A DNA stretch of 64,000 nucleotides, taken from Pararhodobacter aggregans. GTDB lineage: Bacteria > Pseudomonadota > Alphaproteobacteria > Rhodobacterales > Rhodobacteraceae. Position 1 is the first letter of the stretch, and the number at the start of each line of letters is the position of its first letter. Location: contig NZ_QDDR01000008.1 of NCBI RefSeq assembly GCF_003075525.1, positions 124,001 through 188,000 on the forward strand, written 5' to 3'. The translations under genes and the position numbers were made by a program. Below, one piece after another: positions 1 through 8,335 of the stretch. The notes under the pieces were generated by a model, which did no database searches, had not been told where the DNA came from, and saw only the letters and a list, made by a program, of their open reading frames with translations.

Positions 1-3000
1 GCCGCCGCCGCTGGTCAGGCGGGCGAAGAAGGCGGTGGGCGGCAGCTGGCGCGGGTCGCCCACCACCACCACCTGCCGGGCGCGGGCCACGGCGCCCAGC
101 GCGTCGACCGGCTGGATCTGGCTGGCCTCGTCCATCACCAGGAGGTCGAAGTCGATCAGCCCGGCGGGCAGGAATTGCGCGACCGACAGGGGGCTCATCA
201 TGAACACCGGCTTCAGCGCCTGCAGCGCGGGGGCGGCGCGTTCGATCAGCTTGCGGATCGGCATGTGGCCGCGCTTTTTCTGCAGCTCGTTGCGCAGCGT
301 GCCGAGGGGGCCGATGGCACCGCCCTCACGCGGGGGGACGCGGCTGTAATGGGCCTTGACCGTCTCGTCGGCCGAGACGCGGATACGGCGCTGGTCGAGG
401 TCGGCGAATTCCGCGACCTTGCGGGAATGGAGCGAGCCGTCGAAGCGCCCGAGTTCGGGCTCGCGGCGGATCAGCGCACCGTGCAGCGCCTCGTAATAGG
501 CCATCTCGAAGGCAGGGATGACGCGGGCGGGCGTGAGCCTGCCGTCGGACAGGCGGTCGACCAGTTCGGCGCAACCCAGCGCGCGGCCCCGTTCGGCCCG
601 GTCGCGATAGGCGGTCCAGCGGAACAGGCTTTCGCCGCCCATGCTCCAGTCCCGCAGGGTGCCGGTCAGGCGATGCGAGGGCAGGTTTTCCAGCGGGGCG
701 CCGAAGCGGGCGGCGAGATCGAGGTCGAGGTCGGCGGCAATCGCCCCTGTGTCCGAGACGAGGCCGGGCCAGCGGCTTTCGATGCTGTCGGCCAGCGTCC
801 CCAGCCGGTCGCGGTCGGTGATGGCCGCGGCGAGGGGCAGGATATCGGCATTGGTCCGCACCCAGTTGCCCGCCGCGCGCAGGCGGGGCCAGTCCGAGCC
901 CTCGCCCTGCCAGAGGGCGCCGAAACCGGCGGCGGCGAGGGCATCGGCCCCGGCGATCTGCTGCGCGGCGATCCGGCCTTCGTCGAGCGTCGCCAGCCGC
1001 TCCAGCCGCTCGCCCAGGGTCGGTGGCGGCGGGGTCAGCAGCGCCCGGGTCGCGGCCTCGCTGGCGGTCAGGGCGGCGGCGAGGCGGGCGCAATCGGGCG
1101 CGGTCATGTCGGCCGCGGCGGGGCCCAGCAGCGCGCCGAGGCGGCGGTCAAGCTCGCGCAGGCGGGGCGCCGCGGCGAGGCGCGGCAGCAGGCGGGCAAG
1201 CGCCGCGGAATCGGTCTCGCGGGCGACGATCCGGCGCACGAGGCGCCCGTTCTGGCCGAGGCCCTGCGCCCAGGTGACGGCCGCCGACAGCGTGGCAAGG
1301 TCCGAGCGTTCGCCGCGCCAGGGGGCGCCGAAAGCCTCGCGCCCCAGCGACTCGTCGCGCTGCACCTCGGCCCGGGCGGCGCGGCCCTTCTGCAGCTGGT
1401 CGAGCTGGGCCAGCGTCTGGGTCAGCGGCTGATCGGGCTGGCAGAGATAGGTGCGCACCAGCCGGTTGGCCCGCCGCCACTCGCCGCTGAGAAAGCGCAA
1501 CAGGCCGGAGCCATGCGAGGCCAGCGTCGCGCGGCAGGCGCCGAGATCGGCCTCCCAGGCGGATTCGGTGAGTTTGCCGTCAAGCGCCGCTTTCGCGGTT
1601 TGCAGCCGGTCGAGGGCGGCGACCAGATCGGCGGGCGCGCCCGGCAGGTCGTCCCAGACCGGGGCGGCGAGGGCCTGCGGCGCAAGGGGCGGGGCGGCGA
1701 CGACGGCCGTGGCGGCCTCGGTCAGCGTCGCGAGCGCGTCCACGGTCCGGGGCGCGCCTTCGCCCAGCAGCGCGGCGAGGCTCAGCGCGGCGTCGAGCGC
1801 CTCGGGCAGGGCGTCGGCCAGGTCGGCGATGGCGGCGAAATCGGCGGCATTGGTGGCGGCGGGCAGGGCGGAAAGGGTCTGGTGATCCGGCCCGGTCGCG
1901 ACCTGCCAGGCCTCGGCGGTGACGCGGCCCGCAAGGTCTTCCCGCGCCGCGGCGAGCCTTTCGCCCGCCGCGACGATCTCCAGCAGCTGCGCGGGATCGT
2001 CGTGCCAGGCGGGGGTCGCCAGCGCCGCGGGGGACAAGGGGGCAGCGGTGATGCGCCGCGCGGTCGCGATCAGCGGGTCGGCGGCGGCGCGGGTTTCGGG
2101 CGGGGCGGTGCCGAGGAGCGCGGCGAGCCCCGCCGCGGCCTCGTCCAGCGCGGCGCTGTCGGCGGCGGCGGCGGCCAGCCGTTTGGCGAGGCGCTCGCCC
2201 TCCATCGGCGTGATGCCGGTGATCCGCACCCCGTGCCACAGATGCGCGGCGGGGGTGCCGATCTCCTCGACCCGCTCGGCCAGTTCCCGCAGCACGGCAT
2301 GGCGCTCGGCAAAGGCCTCGGCGGTCCAGCTCTCGGGCGCGTCGAGGGCGATGTCGTTGGGCTCCTCGCCCTCGGCGCGCAGGCGCACCAGCTGGCCCTG
2401 CACCTGATAGGGCGTGAGCCCCGAGGGCTGGTGCAAGGCATGCAGGCGCGCGGCATGGCCGTTCAGCTCGTCGCGCAGATCGCCCAGACGGGCGTTGAGC
2501 GAGCCGATATCGCCGGTGCGCGGCGCGCCATTCTCCCAGGTGCGGCGGATTTCCTCGAGCACCGCCTTCTTGTTGGCCTTGTGGCTGTGGAGTTCCAGAC
2601 AGGCGGCGCCGACGCCGCTGGCGTCGAGGCGGCGCTTCACCACCTCCAGCGCCGCCATCTTCTCGGCCACGAACAGCACGGTCCTGCCATCGGCGATGGC
2701 GGCGGCGATCAGATTGGCGATGGTCTGGCTCTTGCCGGTGCCGGGCGGGCCCTGGATCACCAGATTGCGCCCGCGCCGGACCTCGTGCACCGCCAGGCTC
2801 TGCGAACTGTCGCTGTCGAGGATGTGGTGCAGGTCGGCGGGGGCGATGATCGGGTCGATGGAGATATTGTCGGGATAAAGCGCCTCGCCCGCCTCGAACC
2901 CGTCGGCAAGGAGGCTCTTCAGCAGCGGCTTGTCGGTGATCGAGGCCCCGTCCGGCCAATTGGCCGGGTCAAGGTCGCGATACATCATGAATTTCGCGAA

Positions 3001-3801
3001 GGAGAAAAAGCCGAGCAGGATGACATCGGGCTCCACCGCCCAGCCTTCCTTGCCCTCGATGGACCGGGCCACGATGTCGAAATAGGCGGTGGGGTCGAAG
3101 CCTTCGGTGTCGATCTCGGGCAGGCGGATGCCGTGCAGCCGGTCGAGAAAGGTCTCAAGCGAGAGGTTGGTCGCGAAATCCTCGGGGCGGGCCCGCAGGC
3201 GGAAGCGTTCGCCGGCCGAGCCGCGCTCAAGCGAGACGGGCAGCAGCAACAGGGGCGCGCGGCGGATGTTCTTCTTGTCGGCCGGATCGACCCAGCGCAG
3301 CGCGCCGAGCGTGAGGTAAAGCACGTTGACGCCCTGTTCGTCCTCCAGCGTCTTCGCGTCGTAATAGAGGTCGAGCAGCCGCTTTTGCAGGCCTTCGGGG
3401 GTGAAACGGGTCTGGAACTTGGTGTCCGAATGGCGCCCGGCGATGCCGCGCTCGTCCAGCGCGTCATCCTCGGGCAGGGCCAGTTCCTGGATGATGTCGC
3501 TCTCTTCCTCGGGATCGTCGCCCTCGACGGGCGGATCGTCGGGCGAGGCCGCCTTGCGCGACGGCGTGCCGGGCAGGAAGGTGAAGGCCTTCGATTCGGT
3601 GACCAGCAGGCGGAAGATCTCGGCGCTGATCTCGTCCACCACCTCGATCGTCTTGGCGGCCTTGCCCGATTTGGGCATGTTGAGCAGCCGGTTGCGGGCC
3701 GAGAGGTCCAGAAGCTCGGTGCGCGCGCGATCCAGCTTGTCAGCCACGCCGCCGGGCCCGGCATAGACCGAGGCATCGCCCGCAGTGAGGAAATCGTCCA
3801 T
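1..3801 (-). CDS. DUF4011-type superfamily 1 helicase/ATPase, 3' end outside window
   Basis: A very large P-loop protein; 1267 codons are present and the reading frame runs off the left edge, so the C-terminus is missing. The start ATG at 3801 has a GAGG seven bases upstream. The N-terminal third (about residues 1-280) matches the DUF4011 region, with a typical LLDLSARNRLLN stretch near residue 30. A Walker A motif, QGPPGTGKSQT, lies near residue 350 and is followed by VLFVAEKMAALEVVKRRL, characteristic of this helicase family. Close to the window edge are a Walker B-like DEASQ and VGDPRQLPP (helicase motifs II and III). Family members are predicted DNA/RNA helicases, some with nuclease domains at the C-terminus, which cannot be judged here. 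Substrate and role are not known; a link to defence is possible but nothing nearby supports it. Confidence 0.85.
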   Translation of the reverse strand, partial: MDDFLTAGDASVYAGPGGVADKLDRARTELLDLSARNRLLNMPKSGKAAKTIEVVDEISAEIFRLLVTESKAFTFLPGTPSRKAASPDDPPVEGDDPEEESDIIQELALPEDDALDERGIAGRHSDTKFQTRFTPEGLQKRLLDLYYDAKTLEDEQGVNVLYLTLGALRWVDPADKKNIRRAPLLLLPVSLERGSAGERFRLRARPEDFATNLSLETFLDRLHGIRLPEIDTEGFDPTAYFDIVARSIEGKEGWAVEPDVILLGFFSFAKFMMYRDLDPANWPDGASITDKPLLKSLLADGFEAGEALYPDNISIDPIIAPADLHHILDSDSSQSLAVHEVRRGRNLVIQGPPGTGKSQTIANLIAAAIADGRTVLFVAEKMAALEVVKRRLDASGVGAACLELHSHKANKKAVLEEIRRTWENGAPRTGDIGSLNARLGDLRDELNGHAARLHALHQPSGLTPYQVQGQLVRLRAEGEEPNDIALDAPESWTAEAFAERHAVLRELAERVEEIGTPAAHLWHGVRITGITPMEGERLAKRLAAAAADSAALDEAAAGLAALLGTAPPETRAAADPLIATARRITAAPLSPAALATPAWHDDPAQLLEIVAAGERLAAAREDLAGRVTAEAWQVATGPDHQTLSALPAATNAADFAAIADLADALPEALDAALSLAALLGEGAPRTVDALATLTEAATAVVAAPPLAPQALAAPVWDDLPGAPADLVAALDRLQTAKAALDGKLTESAWEADLGACRATLASHGSGLLRFLSGEWRRANRLVRTYLCQPDQPLTQTLAQLDQLQKGRAARAEVQRDESLGREAFGAPWRGERSDLATLSAAVTWAQGLGQNGRLVRRIVARETDSAALARLLPRLAAAPRLRELDRRLGALLGPAAADMTAPDCARLAAALTASEAATRALLTPPPPTLGERLERLATLDEGRIAAQQIAGADALAAAGFGALWQGEGSDWPRLRAAGNWVRTNADILPLAAAITDRDRLGTLADSIESRWPGLVSDTGAIAADLDLDLAARFGAPLENLPSHRLTGTLRDWSMGGESLFRWTAYRDRAERGRALGCAELVDRLSDGRLTPARVIPAFEMAYYEALHGALIRREPELGRFDGSLHSRKVAEFADLDQRRIRVSADETVKAHYSRVPPREGGAIGPLGTLRNELQKKRGHMPIRKLIERAAPALQALKPVFMMSPLSVAQFLPAGLIDFDLLVMDEASQIQPVDALGAVARARQVVVVGDPRQLPPTAFFARLTSGGG

Positions 3802-4101
3802 ACTCGCACCTCGTGCCGTCACCGTGAATTGCCCGGACCTTGGCACGGCCCCGACGCCTCGGGCAACGGCGAAAACTCGCGCTGCGGCGTGATTTCGCTG
3901 GCCGATCAGGGCGCGGTCAGGGCGGGTGCGGCGGGCCGGGACCAGCGATTCGTGCCGGTCAGGAGCCGAGCGGATCGCGACAATTTCGCCCGGGGGGCCC
4001 CGTGGCAGGCAGAAAGCGATTTGCCGCCCCGCCGACTTGGCGTATCGAACCCCCAGCCGAGCCGGACCGCCCTTCTGGCGGCAGCAAGGAGCCAGCGCCC
4101 C
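3802..4101. other. 300-bp intergenic region between divergent genes
   Basis: This stretch separates the helicase gene (minus strand) from the flippase gene (plus strand), so it must hold both promoters. Apart from the two ribosome binding sites at its ends (GAGG for the helicase, AAGGAG at about 4087-4092 for the flippase) I see no convincing palindrome, promoter pair or small gene. Confidence 0.4.
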
Positions 4102-5499
4102 GTGTCACGAAAGATCCTTTTCGCGCTGAAGCGCTATGGCCCGATCCTGCTGGCCGGCGCCCTCTTCGCGATGGGGATCTATGCGCTGGTGCATCTGCTG
4201 CGCCCGGTCCATCCCGGGGACATCATGGCGCAGGTGCGGGCGATGCCCGCCGCGTCGCTGGCGCTGGCCTTCGGGGCGACGGCCGCCGCCTATGCGGCGC
4301 TGGTCTGCTACGATTGGTTCGGGCTGCGCTTCATCCGGCGCGAGCTGCCGGGCGGGGTGGTGGCGCTGGGGGGCTTTCTGGCCTTCGCCTTCGGCAACAC
4401 CATCGGGGTCAGTGCCATTTCGGGCGGCGCGGTGCGCTACCGGCTCTATTCGGCGGTGGGGCTGAGCGCGATGGAGGTGGCGGCGGTCTCGGCCTATGTC
4501 GCCATGGCGCTTGGCACCGGACTGACGCTGGTGGGACTGGGGGCGCTGGCCATCCATCCCCATGCCATCGCTGGCTATCTGCCCTATGGGACGGGGACCA
4601 TCCGGCTGATCGCCGCGGCGGCGCTGGTCGGCACGCTGGCGGTGATCCTGACCGTCTCGATCCGGCAGAGCAACCTGCACCTGTTCCGCGTCACCATGCA
4701 CATGCCGCCGCCGCGCGACCTGCTGGGGCAGGCGGTGGTCACGCTGATCGACATCGCCGCGGCCTCCTTCGCGCTCTGGATCCTGCTGCCCGCGGGCAAG
4801 CCCGATTTCGCCACCTTCCTCGCGGTCTATTCCGCCGCCATCATGATCGGCGTGCTCAGCCATGTGCCGGGCGGCGTCGGCGTATTCGAGACCGTGGTGC
4901 TGGGCGTCATGCCTGCCGCGGTGCCGGTGAGCGAGGCGGCGGCGGCGCTGCTCCTGTTCCGGCTGATCTATTACCTCGTGCCCTTCGCGCTGGGGTTCCT
5001 GGTCGTGGCGCTGACCGAGGCCCGGGCCATCAGCCGCTTCGCCCGCCGCCTGCTGCCCCGCGCGCCCGAGCCGATGCAGCCGGTGCTGGCGGCGCTGCAC
5101 GGGCTGGCGCCGTCGCTGGTGGCGGCGGTGGCCTGTGGCTATGGCCTCTATCTGGGCCTGATCTCGCTGGTGCCGGGGATGCGCAGCGACGCGCTGGCCG
5201 GGGGCGATCTGGCGGCGATGATCCTGACCCAGGGCGGCACGCTGGCCTCGGCGCTGGCCGGTGCCGGGCTGGTGGCGCTGTCCTTCGGGCTGGTGCGGCG
5301 CCTGCGCAGCGCCTTCGTCGCCACGCTTCTCCTAATGCTGGCCGGGGCGGGGATCGCGCTGGCCGATCGCGTCGATCTGGAGAATGCCGCGTTCCTGGGT
5401 CTGGGTGTGCTGCTACTGCTGCCGTTCCGGGGCGCGTTCGACCAGCCGGTGCGGGCGGGGCGCGATCTGCCCCCGGGCCGGACCGGTCCCGGCGCTTGA
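4102..5499 (+). CDS. mprF: MprF-like lipid flippase, C-terminal synthase domain absent
   Basis: A 465-residue polytopic membrane protein matching the N-terminal flippase part of MprF (LPG_synthase_TM family) including the additional membrane helices that normally lead into the cytosolic synthase. Recognisable stretches include a GNTIGVSAISGGAVRYR motif near residue 100 and SHVPGGVGVFETVVLG near residue 255. Translation starts at GTG 4102, after AAGGAG. Full MprF (about 850 residues) adds lysine or alanine to phosphatidylglycerol and flips the product. Here the frame ends shortly after LLLLPFRGAF, just where the DUF2156 synthase domain should begin, with a short unrelated tail. No synthase domain follows before the cupin gene. 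It may therefore be a stand-alone flippase for another lipid, or a truncated gene. Confidence 0.8.
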   Translation: MSRKILFALKRYGPILLAGALFAMGIYALVHLLRPVHPGDIMAQVRAMPAASLALAFGATAAAYAALVCYDWFGLRFIRRELPGGVVALGGFLAFAFGNTIGVSAISGGAVRYRLYSAVGLSAMEVAAVSAYVAMALGTGLTLVGLGALAIHPHAIAGYLPYGTGTIRLIAAAALVGTLAVILTVSIRQSNLHLFRVTMHMPPPRDLLGQAVVTLIDIAAASFALWILLPAGKPDFATFLAVYSAAIMIGVLSHVPGGVGVFETVVLGVMPAAVPVSEAAAALLLFRLIYYLVPFALGFLVVALTEARAISRFARRLLPRAPEPMQPVLAALHGLAPSLVAAVACGYGLYLGLISLVPGMRSDALAGGDLAAMILTQGGTLASALAGAGLVALSFGLVRRLRSAFVATLLLMLAGAGIALADRVDLENAAFLGLGVLLLLPFRGAFDQPVRAGRDLPPGRTGPGA

Positions 5500-5550
5500 A
5501 TGCGGCGGGGGGCGGGTTAGCTTGCCCCGGGACCAGCACAGGAGCCCGCC

Positions 5551-5964
5551 ATGCAGATCATTCGCGCCGCAACCGCCCCCTCGGCCGAGGGCAATGCCGC
5601 CTATTTCACCGGCCGCGTGCGGCTCGACCCGCTGATCGCCTCCGAACTGACCGGGCGGATCAGCTCGGCCGCGGTGACCTTCGAGCCGGGCGCGCGCACC
5701 GCCTGGCATACCCATCCCGCCGGGCAGATGCTGATCGTGACGCAGGGCGTAGGCCGGGTGCAGCGCGAGGGCGGTCCGGTCGAGGTGATCCGCCCGGGCG
5801 ATGTGGTCTGGTTCGCCCCGGACGAAAAGCACTGGCACGGCGCGGCGCCGGGGAACGGCATGACCCATATCGCCGTGCATGAAGTGGTGAACGGCTCGGC
5901 CGTGACCTGGATGGCGCCGGTGTCCGAGGCCGAATATACCGCCGAGCCCGCAACCGGGGGCTGA
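5551..5964 (+). CDS. cupin-domain protein
   Basis: A 137-residue single-domain cupin. The metal-binding motif is visible as W-H-T-H-P near residue 51 with a following Gln/Glu region, and the second cupin motif as PGDVVWFAPDEKHWHGA near residue 87. This form resembles the small cupins often annotated as quercetin-dioxygenase-like or as partners of carboxymuconolactone decarboxylases. GGAG-type ribosome binding site (AGGAG) lies about ten bases before the ATG. It follows the flippase gene by 51 bases on the same strand and could be cotranscribed. Substrate is unknown. Confidence 0.85.
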   Translation: MQIIRAATAPSAEGNAAYFTGRVRLDPLIASELTGRISSAAVTFEPGARTAWHTHPAGQMLIVTQGVGRVQREGGPVEVIRPGDVVWFAPDEKHWHGAAPGNGMTHIAVHEVVNGSAVTWMAPVSEAEYTAEPATGG

Positions 5965-6104
5965 GCAGCGCCCGCACGATGGGCAATTCCGCAGCAAGGG
6001 CGCGGATTCCGGGGCCGTTTCGGGAGCGTCCACGACAGGACGGCTTGACCGGGCCCGTGCTGCGTCGCAGCATTGCGTCAGCAGCAACGGATGGGAGCCC
6101 CGCC

Positions 6105-6557
6105 ATGGGCCATGAACTCTCCGCCATCGTCGCGCGCGGGCCGGGCAAGGTGGCGGCCGCGCGGCGGCTGGGGCTGGCGCTGGTCGAGGCGGGCGCCTTC
6201 GTCATCGTGCCGCTGGGGGCGGACGAGGAGGGGGCGCAAGGTCCGGATTACCGCCGCCTCTCCGACCTGCTGGCCGATCGCCCCCTGACCCTGCGGGTCG
6301 CGGCCGAGCTGGGCTTCGACCGCTTCGCGCTGATCCAGAGCTCGGAGTCAGGCGGGCCGGGAACGCAACGGGCGACGGTCTATCACGGGCTGGAACGGAC
6401 CATGCCCGCGCGCGAGGGGATGGCGGCGATCAACGACGCGCTGGAGCGGATCGGGGTGCTGCCGGACGCGGGCCGGGACGCTTTCGAGACCATCGGGCTG
6501 GGCGGCATGCGCCATGCCGACCTGTTCCACGACGGCGGCAGCGCGGTGGCGGGCTGA
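6105..6557 (+). CDS. conserved hypothetical protein, 150 residues
   Basis: I do not recognise this family. The chosen ATG at 6105 has GGAG eight bases upstream; a longer reading from 5979 would add 42 low-complexity residues and is unlikely. The protein is soluble, without signal peptide or membrane segment, mixed alpha/beta in character, with a repeated hydrophobic/Arg pattern at the N-terminus (AARRLGLALVEAGAFVIVPL) that could be a beta-alpha unit. It is followed by a 28-bp perfect palindrome that separates it from the convergent NIPSNAP gene. Confidence 0.6.
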   Translation: MGHELSAIVARGPGKVAAARRLGLALVEAGAFVIVPLGADEEGAQGPDYRRLSDLLADRPLTLRVAAELGFDRFALIQSSESGGPGTQRATVYHGLERTMPAREGMAAINDALERIGVLPDAGRDAFETIGLGGMRHADLFHDGGSAVAG

Positions 6558-6566
6558 CGGGTCGGG

Positions 6567-6594
6567 GTAGGATGGGCAATATTGCCCATCCTAC
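6567..6594. terminator. 28-bp perfect palindrome, probable bidirectional terminator or REP-like element
   Basis: GTAGGATGGGCAAT is followed directly by its exact reverse complement. It lies between two convergent genes (stop at 6557 and stop at 6638), where a two-way terminator is expected. There is no T-tract, so it may instead act as a REP-like mRNA-stabilising element. A related hairpin sits at 9469-9492. Confidence 0.6.
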
Positions 6595-6637
6595 GTCAGC
6601 GGCGCCTTGCCCGGTGCGACGGCGACAGGGGCGGCGA

Positions 6638-6955
6638 TCAGACGCCGGGGCCGCCGGTCACGCGCTTCAGAAAGGTCCGGTCCTCGCGCAGGATGAAGCC
6701 TTCGCGTTGCGCGAAGAGGTAGGTCTCGCGGCCCAGCGGATCCTCGGACAGGCGGGCGCGATAGGCCTCGTACGCGGCGAGGCTCGCGATGGTGTAGATG
6801 CCATAGGCCAGGGTCGACGATCCTTCATGCGGGGCGAAATAGCCGATGAGATCGGCGCCCGCCCGCGGGATCGCCTCGTTCCAGTTGCGGGCATATTCCT
6901 CGAAGGCGGCTTTGCGGGTCGGGTTGATCTGGTAGCGGATGATACAGGTCAGCAT
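6638..6955 (-). CDS. NIPSNAP family protein
   Basis: A 105-residue protein of the NIPSNAP (dimeric alpha/beta barrel) family, recognised by its opening MLTCIIRYQINPTRKAAFEEYA, the NWNEAIPRAGADLIGYF segment and the ending typical of the family. Members are small dimeric proteins of uncertain activity, some acting on toxic organics. It is divergently transcribed from the winged-helix regulator at 7026, and the two share a 70-bp control region with a palindrome, so the regulator probably controls this gene. Confidence 0.85.
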   Translation of the reverse strand: MLTCIIRYQINPTRKAAFEEYARNWNEAIPRAGADLIGYFAPHEGSSTLAYGIYTIASLAAYEAYRARLSEDPLGRETYLFAQREGFILREDRTFLKRVTGGPGV

Positions 6956-7003
6956 GGGATTTCCTTTCGTGACCCGGGCTTCATAGCCGCTTGTTGACCG
7001 CGA

Positions 7004-7027
7004 ATGCTTCGGTTAGCATCGAAGTAT
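7004..7027. promoter_or_regulatory. imperfect palindrome in the NIPSNAP/regulator control region, candidate operator
   Basis: ATGCTTCGGTTA faces GCATCGAAGTAT, an inverted repeat with eight of the first ten positions complementary. It overlaps the start codon of the winged-helix gene (7026). A possible promoter for that gene is TTGTTG (6991-6996) and TAGCAT (7014-7019), 17 bp apart, which would put the transcription start almost on the ATG and make the message leaderless. A repressor bound here would block both divergent genes. Confidence 0.5.
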
Positions 7028-7709
7028 GAAAGACGGACCTGACATCGCCCGCCTCGCCGCGCTGATCGGCGACCCCGCCCGCGCCAACATGCTGAGCGCG
7101 CTGATGGCGGGCAAGGCGCTGACGGCGAGCGAGCTGGCCGCCGAGGCCGGGATCGCCGCGCCCACCGCCAGTTCGCATCTGGCCCGGCTGGAGGCGGGGG
7201 GACTGGTCCGCCAGCGCCGTCAGGGGCGGCACAAATACGTGACGCTGGCGGGCGACGAGGTGGCGCGGGTGCTGGAGGGGCTGATGGGGCTGGCCGCCGG
7301 CACCGGCCATCTGCGCACCCGCCCGGGGCCGCGCGATGCGGCGCTGCGGAAGGCCCGGGTCTGCTACAACCATCTGGCGGGCGATCTGGGCACAAGGCTT
7401 TACGACAGCCTCGCCGCCCGCGCCCTGATCCGGGCCGAGGGCGAGAGCGTCAGCCTGACGCCCGAGGGCGCGGCGGCGATGGCGGCTTTCGGCATTGATG
7501 TGGCGGGATTGTCGCGCGGCCGGGCGCCGCTGTGCCGCGCCTGCCTCGACTGGTCGGAACGGCGCACGCATCTGGCGGGCTCGCTGGGCCGGGCGCTGCT
7601 GACCCGGATCGAAGAGCTGGGCTGGGCGACGCGGCAGGGCGAGTCCCGGATCGTGCGTTTCTCGCCCGCCGGCGAAGCGGCGTTCCGGCGCGATCTGGCG
7701 CCGATCTAG
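7026..7709 (+). CDS. ArsR-type winged-helix transcriptional regulator
   Basis: A 227-residue DNA-binding protein. Residues 1-90 form an ArsR-like winged helix: IARLAALIGDPARANMLSAL, then a recognition region ELAAEAGIAAPTASSHLARL and a wing with RQGRHKYV. The C-terminal half (about residues 100-225) is longer than in small ArsR metalloregulators and contains a second, weaker winged-helix-like pattern plus two Cys (LCRACLDW), a possible metal or redox site. No Shine-Dalgarno sequence precedes the ATG, consistent with a leaderless message. It sits head to head with the NIPSNAP gene and is probably autoregulated. Confidence 0.85.
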   Translation: MKDGPDIARLAALIGDPARANMLSALMAGKALTASELAAEAGIAAPTASSHLARLEAGGLVRQRRQGRHKYVTLAGDEVARVLEGLMGLAAGTGHLRTRPGPRDAALRKARVCYNHLAGDLGTRLYDSLAARALIRAEGESVSLTPEGAAAMAAFGIDVAGLSRGRAPLCRACLDWSERRTHLAGSLGRALLTRIEELGWATRQGESRIVRFSPAGEAAFRRDLAPI

Positions 7710-7825
7710 GCCCCCGGGTCGATGGCGGCGGCCGGGGCGCAAGACATCGCCCGGCGCCCTTGCCGAACGGCGGCGCGGCTCTACCCTCGGGCGCAGGGCG
7801 CGCAAGGCGTCCGCTGGAGGGTCGG

Positions 7826-8335
7826 ATGCGCTTTTGGGTTGTCGCTTTGCTGCTGATGCTGGCCTTGCCGGCACGGGCTTTCACCTTCACCGCCATCGAC
7901 GGCGCGACCTATGACCTCGACGATTGGCGCGGTCGGCCGGTGCTGGTGGTCAACACCGCCTCGCTGTGCGGCTTCACCCCGCAATACGCCGATCTGCAGG
8001 CGCTCCATGACCGCTATGCGGCGCGCGGGCTGGTGGTGCTGGCCGTGCCGTCGGACGATTTCCGGCAGGAACTGGACGATGACGCCGCCGTCGCGCAATA
8101 TTGCCGCGTCGAGCTGGGCGTCGAGGTGCCGCTGACCCGCATCACCCCGGTCCGCGGCCCGGACGCGCATCCCTTCTACCGCTGGCTGGCCCAGCAACAC
8201 GGGGTCGAACCGACGTGGAATTTCAACAAGGCGCTGATCGGGCCCGAGGGCGAGTTTCTGGGCTTCTGGGGTTCGACCACCCGGCCGACCAGCGCCCGGA
8301 TCACCGATCTGATCGAACCCCTGCTGCCCCGCTGA
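7826..8335 (+). CDS. glutathione peroxidase, exported
   Basis: A 169-residue thiol peroxidase of the glutathione peroxidase family. It starts at ATG 7826 behind GGAGGG. Residues 1-18 form a cleavable signal peptide ending in ALPARA, so the enzyme should act in the periplasm. The peroxidatic residue is Cys48 in NTASLCGFTPQY (Cys, not selenocysteine); the WNFNK motif near residue 131 supplies the Trp/Asn of the active site. Such Cys enzymes usually use thioredoxin-like reductants. Its stop codon overlaps the likely start of the next gene, so the two are probably translationally coupled. Confidence 0.9.
   Translation: MRFWVVALLLMLALPARAFTFTAIDGATYDLDDWRGRPVLVVNTASLCGFTPQYADLQALHDRYAARGLVVLAVPSDDFRQELDDDAAVAQYCRVELGVEVPLTRITPVRGPDAHPFYRWLAQQHGVEPTWNFNKALIGPEGEFLGFWGSTTRPTSARITDLIEPLLPR

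Noticed and set aside
175-5499. A plus-strand open frame of 1774 codons running antisense through the helicase gene into the flippase gene
   Set aside because: High GC keeps antisense frames open. The first 1300 residues are low-complexity Gly/Arg/Ala sequence opposite a clear helicase; only the part from GTG 4102 is a real protein.
8101-8331. N-terminal extension of the deacetylase from an ATG at 8101
   Set aside because: It would read 77 codons out of frame through the peroxidase gene, and family members start at the PRFIGSEIYR region.
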